From positions 124,001 to 188,000 of the forward strand of contig NZ_SNAQ03000009.1 in NCBI RefSeq assembly GCF_004375085.3: 64,000 bases of DNA. Direction: 5' to 3'. The DNA is from Lewinella sp. W8 (GTDB lineage Bacteria; Bacteroidota; Bacteroidia; Chitinophagales; Saprospiraceae). Shown here one piece after another: positions 60,444 through 64,000 of the stretch. The translations under genes and the position numbers were made by a program. Position 1 is the first letter of the stretch; every line of letters begins with the position of its first letter. A model generated the notes under the pieces. That model was given only the letters and a program-made list of their open reading frames with translations. It was not told the origin of the DNA and searched no databases.

Positions 60444-62618
60444 ATGAATTTACGTTTCGCCCCCCTCTTCTTTTTATTGCTTTTCCCCCTGGTCCTCCCC
60501 GCCCAAAACCCAATTACGGCGGAGACCTATCAGCGGGCGGAAAGCCAGCTGTTCTTCAACACCTCCCCGCTGGTGGACCGCATGAACGTTCGTGCAAACT
60601 GGGTCGCTGACGATCAGCTTTGGTACCGGACCCTGGCGGAGAAGGGCGCGGAATACGTGCACTACGACATCGGCGAGAAGAAGAGAACCACCTTCGACTC
60701 CCCGGGAAAGCTGAACGAGATGCTGCCGGAACGGGACGCGACCCCGCAGTATGACCGTCGGACCGAAATCCTTTCGCCGGACGAAAGCAAGGTCGTTTTC
60801 ATCCGGGACTGGAACCTCTGGCTGCGCCACTTAGACAGTGGCGAGGAACAACAACTGACCACGGACGGCGTCGAGAATTACGGTTACGCCACCGACAATG
60901 CCGGCTGGCGGCAAAGTGATCGCCCCATCGTGTTGTGGTCGCCGGACTCCAAAAAGATTGCTACCTACCAGCAGGATCAGCGGCACGTATCCGACATGCA
61001 CCTGGTGACCACCAACGTGGGGGCGCCCACCCTGAAGAGCTGGAAGTACCCCCTGCCCGAGGACGAAAAAATCATCCAGATCGAGCGCGTGGTCATTGAC
61101 GTGGAGCAGAGGAAGCTGGTCCGGCTCGATATGCCCGCCGACGATCGTCGGGGCACCCTGTGTGACGACATCTCCTGTACGGGAACCTTTGACGACAACC
61201 AGTGGATCAACGGTGGCCAGCAACTGGTCTTCGTTTCCTCCACCCGGGACCACAAAGTAGCGCAACTTCGGGTTGCCGACGCCACGACGGGTAAGGTCCG
61301 TGATATCCTACGAGAAGAAGTGGCCACCCAGTACGAATCCGGCCAGGGTGAAATCAACTGGCACTACCTGGAGGGTAGCGACGAGGTCATCTGGTATTCC
61401 GAGCGGGACAACTGGGGCCACCTCTACCTGTACGACGCCAAAACCGGTCAGCTGAAACGGCAGATCACCCGGGGCGACTTTGTGGTCACGCAGCTCAAGC
61501 ACATTGACGAGGAAGCCGGGGTGCTGTTCTTTGAGGCAAACGGCCGGGAAGTTGGCCGGAATCCATACTTCAGTCACCTTTACCGGGTTGACCTATCGGG
61601 GAAAAACCTGAAACTGCTCACTCCGGAAGACGGCAATCACCGCATTGATTTCTCCCCCGACTACGAGTACTTCGTCGATAATTACTCCCAGCCAAACGTT
61701 CCGCCCGTCTCCGTACTCCGCGACCGCAAGGGGAATCTGATGGAAGTCCTGGAGAGAACCGACATTTCGCGCCTCACGGCCACCTTCTGGAAGGCTCCTA
61801 CTCCCATTACCGTAAAGTCGGCCGATGACCAGTATGATTTATACGGCCTGATGTTTACGCCCAGCAACTTGGATCCCGACCAAAAATATCCGGTGGTCAA
61901 CTACATCTATCCCGGACCGCAGGGCGGCAGCGTGGGCTCCTGGTCCTTCAGCACCGGCCGGGGCGACCATCAGGCACTGGCCGAACTGGGCTTTGTGGTG
62001 GTGGTCATTGAGGGCAGCTGCAACCCCGGCCGTTCCAAGGCCTTTCACGATGCCTGCTACGGGGACATGGCCGTGAACACCCTCCCGGACCAGGTGGCCG
62101 GCATGGAGCAGTTAGCCAAGAAATACCCCTACCTCGACCTGGAACGAGTGGGCGTTTGGGGGCACTCCGGCGGAGGCTTTGCCACCGCGGCGGCACTGTT
62201 CAACTATCCCGATTTCTATGACGTGGGCATTTCCGAGTCCGGCAACCACGACAACCGCAACTACGAAGACGACTGGGGAGAGCGCTACATCGGCCGGATG
62301 GAAGATGTAGACGGCGTCAACAACTACGAACGACAGGCCAACCAGCTGCAGGCCGAGAATTTGCGGGGCAAGCTGTTGCTGGCCCACGGAGGCATGGACG
62401 ATAATGTCCCACCCTACAATACCCTGCTGGTGGTGGATGCCCTCGTCAAGGCCAACAAGGATTTCGACCTGATCATCTTCCCCAATGCCCGCCACGGCTT
62501 TGGCGCGGATACCTTCTACATGATGCGCCGACGGTGGGATTACTTCGTGGAACACCTCAAGGGGATGACGCCCCCCAGGGAATACAAAATCGAGTACCGA
62601 AGGGATCCGCGGTTGTAG
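60444..62618 (+). CDS. S9 family peptidase (DPP IV-like)
   Basis: The 724-residue exported enzyme has a signal peptide (FLLLFPLVLPAQNPI; start 60444 because it opens it). The N-terminal DPP-IV propeller (~90-470) contains ILSPDESKVVFIRDWNLWLR. The C-terminal alpha/beta-hydrolase has catalytic Ser575 in VGVWGHSGGGFATA. The other members should be Asp in GGMDDNVPPYNT and His in ARHGFGADT. DPP-IV enzymes remove dipeptides after proline. It likely works in the periplasm with the other peptidases of this window. Confidence 0.93.
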   Translation: MNLRFAPLFFLLLFPLVLPAQNPITAETYQRAESQLFFNTSPLVDRMNVRANWVADDQLWYRTLAEKGAEYVHYDIGEKKRTTFDSPGKLNEMLPERDATPQYDRRTEILSPDESKVVFIRDWNLWLRHLDSGEEQQLTTDGVENYGYATDNAGWRQSDRPIVLWSPDSKKIATYQQDQRHVSDMHLVTTNVGAPTLKSWKYPLPEDEKIIQIERVVIDVEQRKLVRLDMPADDRRGTLCDDISCTGTFDDNQWINGGQQLVFVSSTRDHKVAQLRVADATTGKVRDILREEVATQYESGQGEINWHYLEGSDEVIWYSERDNWGHLYLYDAKTGQLKRQITRGDFVVTQLKHIDEEAGVLFFEANGREVGRNPYFSHLYRVDLSGKNLKLLTPEDGNHRIDFSPDYEYFVDNYSQPNVPPVSVLRDRKGNLMEVLERTDISRLTATFWKAPTPITVKSADDQYDLYGLMFTPSNLDPDQKYPVVNYIYPGPQGGSVGSWSFSTGRGDHQALAELGFVVVVIEGSCNPGRSKAFHDACYGDMAVNTLPDQVAGMEQLAKKYPYLDLERVGVWGHSGGGFATAAALFNYPDFYDVGISESGNHDNRNYEDDWGERYIGRMEDVDGVNNYERQANQLQAENLRGKLLLAHGGMDDNVPPYNTLLVVDALVKANKDFDLIIFPNARHGFGADTFYMMRRRWDYFVEHLKGMTPPREYKIEYRRDPRL

Positions 62619-62633
62619 GGTGCAAAGATCAAC

Positions 62634-63038
62634 ATGCAAGACATCCAAAAACTGGCGAGAATCCAAATCGGAGTCATTATTCCCTTTGTCCTTGCTAAAT
62701 TGATCCGGCCGGGCGTTTTGGCGAATGACGGTGGTGAACTGTTCAAGCTTTTTCTGTTATCCTTCCCCAATTTGTGCGAAGGCGTAATCGGGGTGCTGAC
62801 GTTAACGGGCCTCGGCCTTTACCTAAGTAAGCAGTTTACCCTCAACCGAAAGCTTATTTACGTGATCGCCATCGGCCTGGCTACCATTTACGTGACCACC
62901 CAGGAGTTGAAAATTCATAACCTGGGGGGCAATAATGTATACGACCCCAATGACCTTATTTTCTCGGTGATTGGACTCTTCCTCGGCGCGAGTATAGTTT
63001 TTTATCTGCAACCAGAGATTAGACCTGATTCAGAGTAA
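62634..63038 (+). CDS. Small integral membrane protein of unknown function
   Basis: The 134-residue product has four hydrophobic segments (IGVIIPFVLAKLIRPGVL, CEGVIGVLTLTGLGLYL, LIYVIAIGLATIYVTTQEL, LIFSVIGLFLGASIVFYL) and little else. It lies 15 bp after the S9 gene. No family recognised. Confidence 0.7.
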   Translation: MQDIQKLARIQIGVIIPFVLAKLIRPGVLANDGGELFKLFLLSFPNLCEGVIGVLTLTGLGLYLSKQFTLNRKLIYVIAIGLATIYVTTQELKIHNLGGNNVYDPNDLIFSVIGLFLGASIVFYLQPEIRPDSE

Positions 63039-63096
63039 GCGATCGTGAATTTGGCCCAATAGACGGAGCAAAGCAATTAGAACAATCCAAAACTCA

Positions 63097-64000
63097 ATGA
63101 TGAAGTTTGCCAAAATTTCGGGATGCCTATTTTTTCTTACGACCCTATTAAGTATCAATTTTTCCTGTCTCCCATCCAAAAATGATTATATCGCCTCACC
63201 AAAGGGAGATGTATCTCATAAAATAGACACCAGTTTATGGCTAAAAGAAACCCGCGGCATTCGTGATATTGTAGAAGACAGGAACAGAAACATCTGGTTT
63301 TCCAGCCCGGATTATGTAGCGATGTATGATGGGCAGAGTATCCGTTACTTTAACAAAGGAAATGAGTTGGCAATTACCGGCAATCTCCATCAAGACATTA
63401 ACGGAACGATTTGGGTGGAGAATGGGGTGCGTGCCTTTAGATATGAAGGCGAATCCTTTATTGAAGAAAAGATAGACAGTATTATCGGCTCGGGGAATCT
63501 CTGGTTTCAACGGGGGTTAAGCCCAAGCGATACCACGTACACTCAACCAGGGCTATACGTAATAAACTACCTAAGCACTAGTTTCCATCCTTTCCCCGTA
63601 GAGAAGAACATTGAAAATAAATATTTGTACTTCCCTACCACAAAAGCTTACCACGGGAAAGACACCGTCGTATGGGTTGGAACTATGGAAAAAGTATTCG
63701 GATTACAAGATACCTCCTTCATTACCATTGGGCGTAAAGAAATGGGTCGAGAGAACGATGATCGGCAAATGGGTATCCGGGGAATTTTTGTTGATCGAAA
63801 AGGAGATTTATGGATTGCCGATAATGGGGCTGGAATATTCGTTTTTGATGGACATAGGACCATTGATTTCACCAAAAAATACGGCTTAACTAAAAACAGT
63901 GGAGCAGCAAAAACTCTCCATAGAGCTTTTTCAATTGCGGAGGACACCTTAGGTCAAATGTGGTTGGGCACCGCCTATTCCGGCATTTGGGCATTTAATC
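63097..64000 (+). CDS. Lipoprotein/sensor with two-component-regulator propeller repeats (runs off window)
   Basis: The frame starts at ATG 63097 (or 63100) and stays open to the right edge, giving 301 residues. The N-terminus is a lipoprotein-like signal (GCLFFLTTLLSINFSCLP). Repeats of the Reg_prop type follow: IRDIVEDRNRNIWFSSPDYV, INGTIWVENGVRAFRYEG, FVDRKGDLWIADNGAGIFVF, and AEDTLGQMWLGTAYSGIWAF. These propellers sense ligands in hybrid histidine kinases and related proteins. The 3' half is outside the window, so a signalling domain cannot be confirmed. Confidence 0.85.
   Translation, partial: MMKFAKISGCLFFLTTLLSINFSCLPSKNDYIASPKGDVSHKIDTSLWLKETRGIRDIVEDRNRNIWFSSPDYVAMYDGQSIRYFNKGNELAITGNLHQDINGTIWVENGVRAFRYEGESFIEEKIDSIIGSGNLWFQRGLSPSDTTYTQPGLYVINYLSTSFHPFPVEKNIENKYLYFPTTKAYHGKDTVVWVGTMEKVFGLQDTSFITIGRKEMGRENDDRQMGIRGIFVDRKGDLWIADNGAGIFVFDGHRTIDFTKKYGLTKNSGAAKTLHRAFSIAEDTLGQMWLGTAYSGIWAFN

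Noticed and set aside
1..64000. tRNA or rRNA genes
   Set aside because: No tRNA cloverleaf or rRNA core sequence was recognised by eye; a covariance-model search would be needed to exclude a divergent tRNA.

Overview
The window looks like chromosomal DNA of a Bacteroidota bacterium, most likely a Saprospiria/Lewinella-type marine organism. This rests on gene content: a type IX secretion C-terminal sorting domain, TonB receptors paired with FecR/ECF sigma or DUF4249 lipoproteins, a DUF6089 outer-membrane barrel, many lipoproteins, and TAnnTTTG-like promoter elements. Most of the window is GC-rich by eye. No rRNA, tRNA or CRISPR array was seen.

Region 1 (1-24400) is ordinary core and accessory chromosome. 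It holds a partial Crp/Fnr regulator, two exported proteins (one T9SS cargo), a DinB-like protein, a class II photolyase, M1 and M14 metallopeptidases, a DUF6089 barrel and YjbQ. An AraC / cytochrome c / DUF1772 / NmrA block follows, then a rhomboid protease, ThiL and PurA. A 61-bp minisatellite of seven units lies behind the PurA promoter.

Region 2 (24400-34860) is cell-envelope transport and signalling. A Fec-type ECF sigma / FecR / STN-TonB receptor operon is divergent from a lipoprotein built of five ~70-residue Cys-bracketed repeats. A RAYT transposase sits between REP-like palindromic repeats. A TonB receptor / DUF4249 pair closes the region.

Region 3 (about 34950-51870) is a mosaic island, partly AT-rich. 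It contains an IS91 transposase remnant, a two-gene cassette bounded by 15-bp inverted repeats, an IS4 transposase, an orphan gene, a 5'-truncated group II intron, and an IS1182 transposase fused to the tail of a destroyed gene. Next come a 1575-residue caspase-STAND-propeller protein, a complete IS3 element, and a convergent operon of a cytosolic-looking subtilisin (S8) with a TPR-CHAT protease. A second copy of the same intron 3' end follows. The caspase/STAND gene and the S8+CHAT operon are the best candidates for an under-described immunity or programmed-death system. They lie between two direct 182-bp intron copies 12.5 kb apart, which could excise the whole segment.

Region 4 (51870-64000) returns to host-like sequence: YjdM/PhnA, a lipoprotein, and a three-gene planctomycete-type cytochrome operon (PSCyt/PSD1, DUF1501, DUF2231-cytochrome). 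A PH-like membrane protein, 5-formyl-THF cyclo-ligase, a DPP-IV-like S9 peptidase, a small membrane protein and a truncated propeller sensor complete the window.
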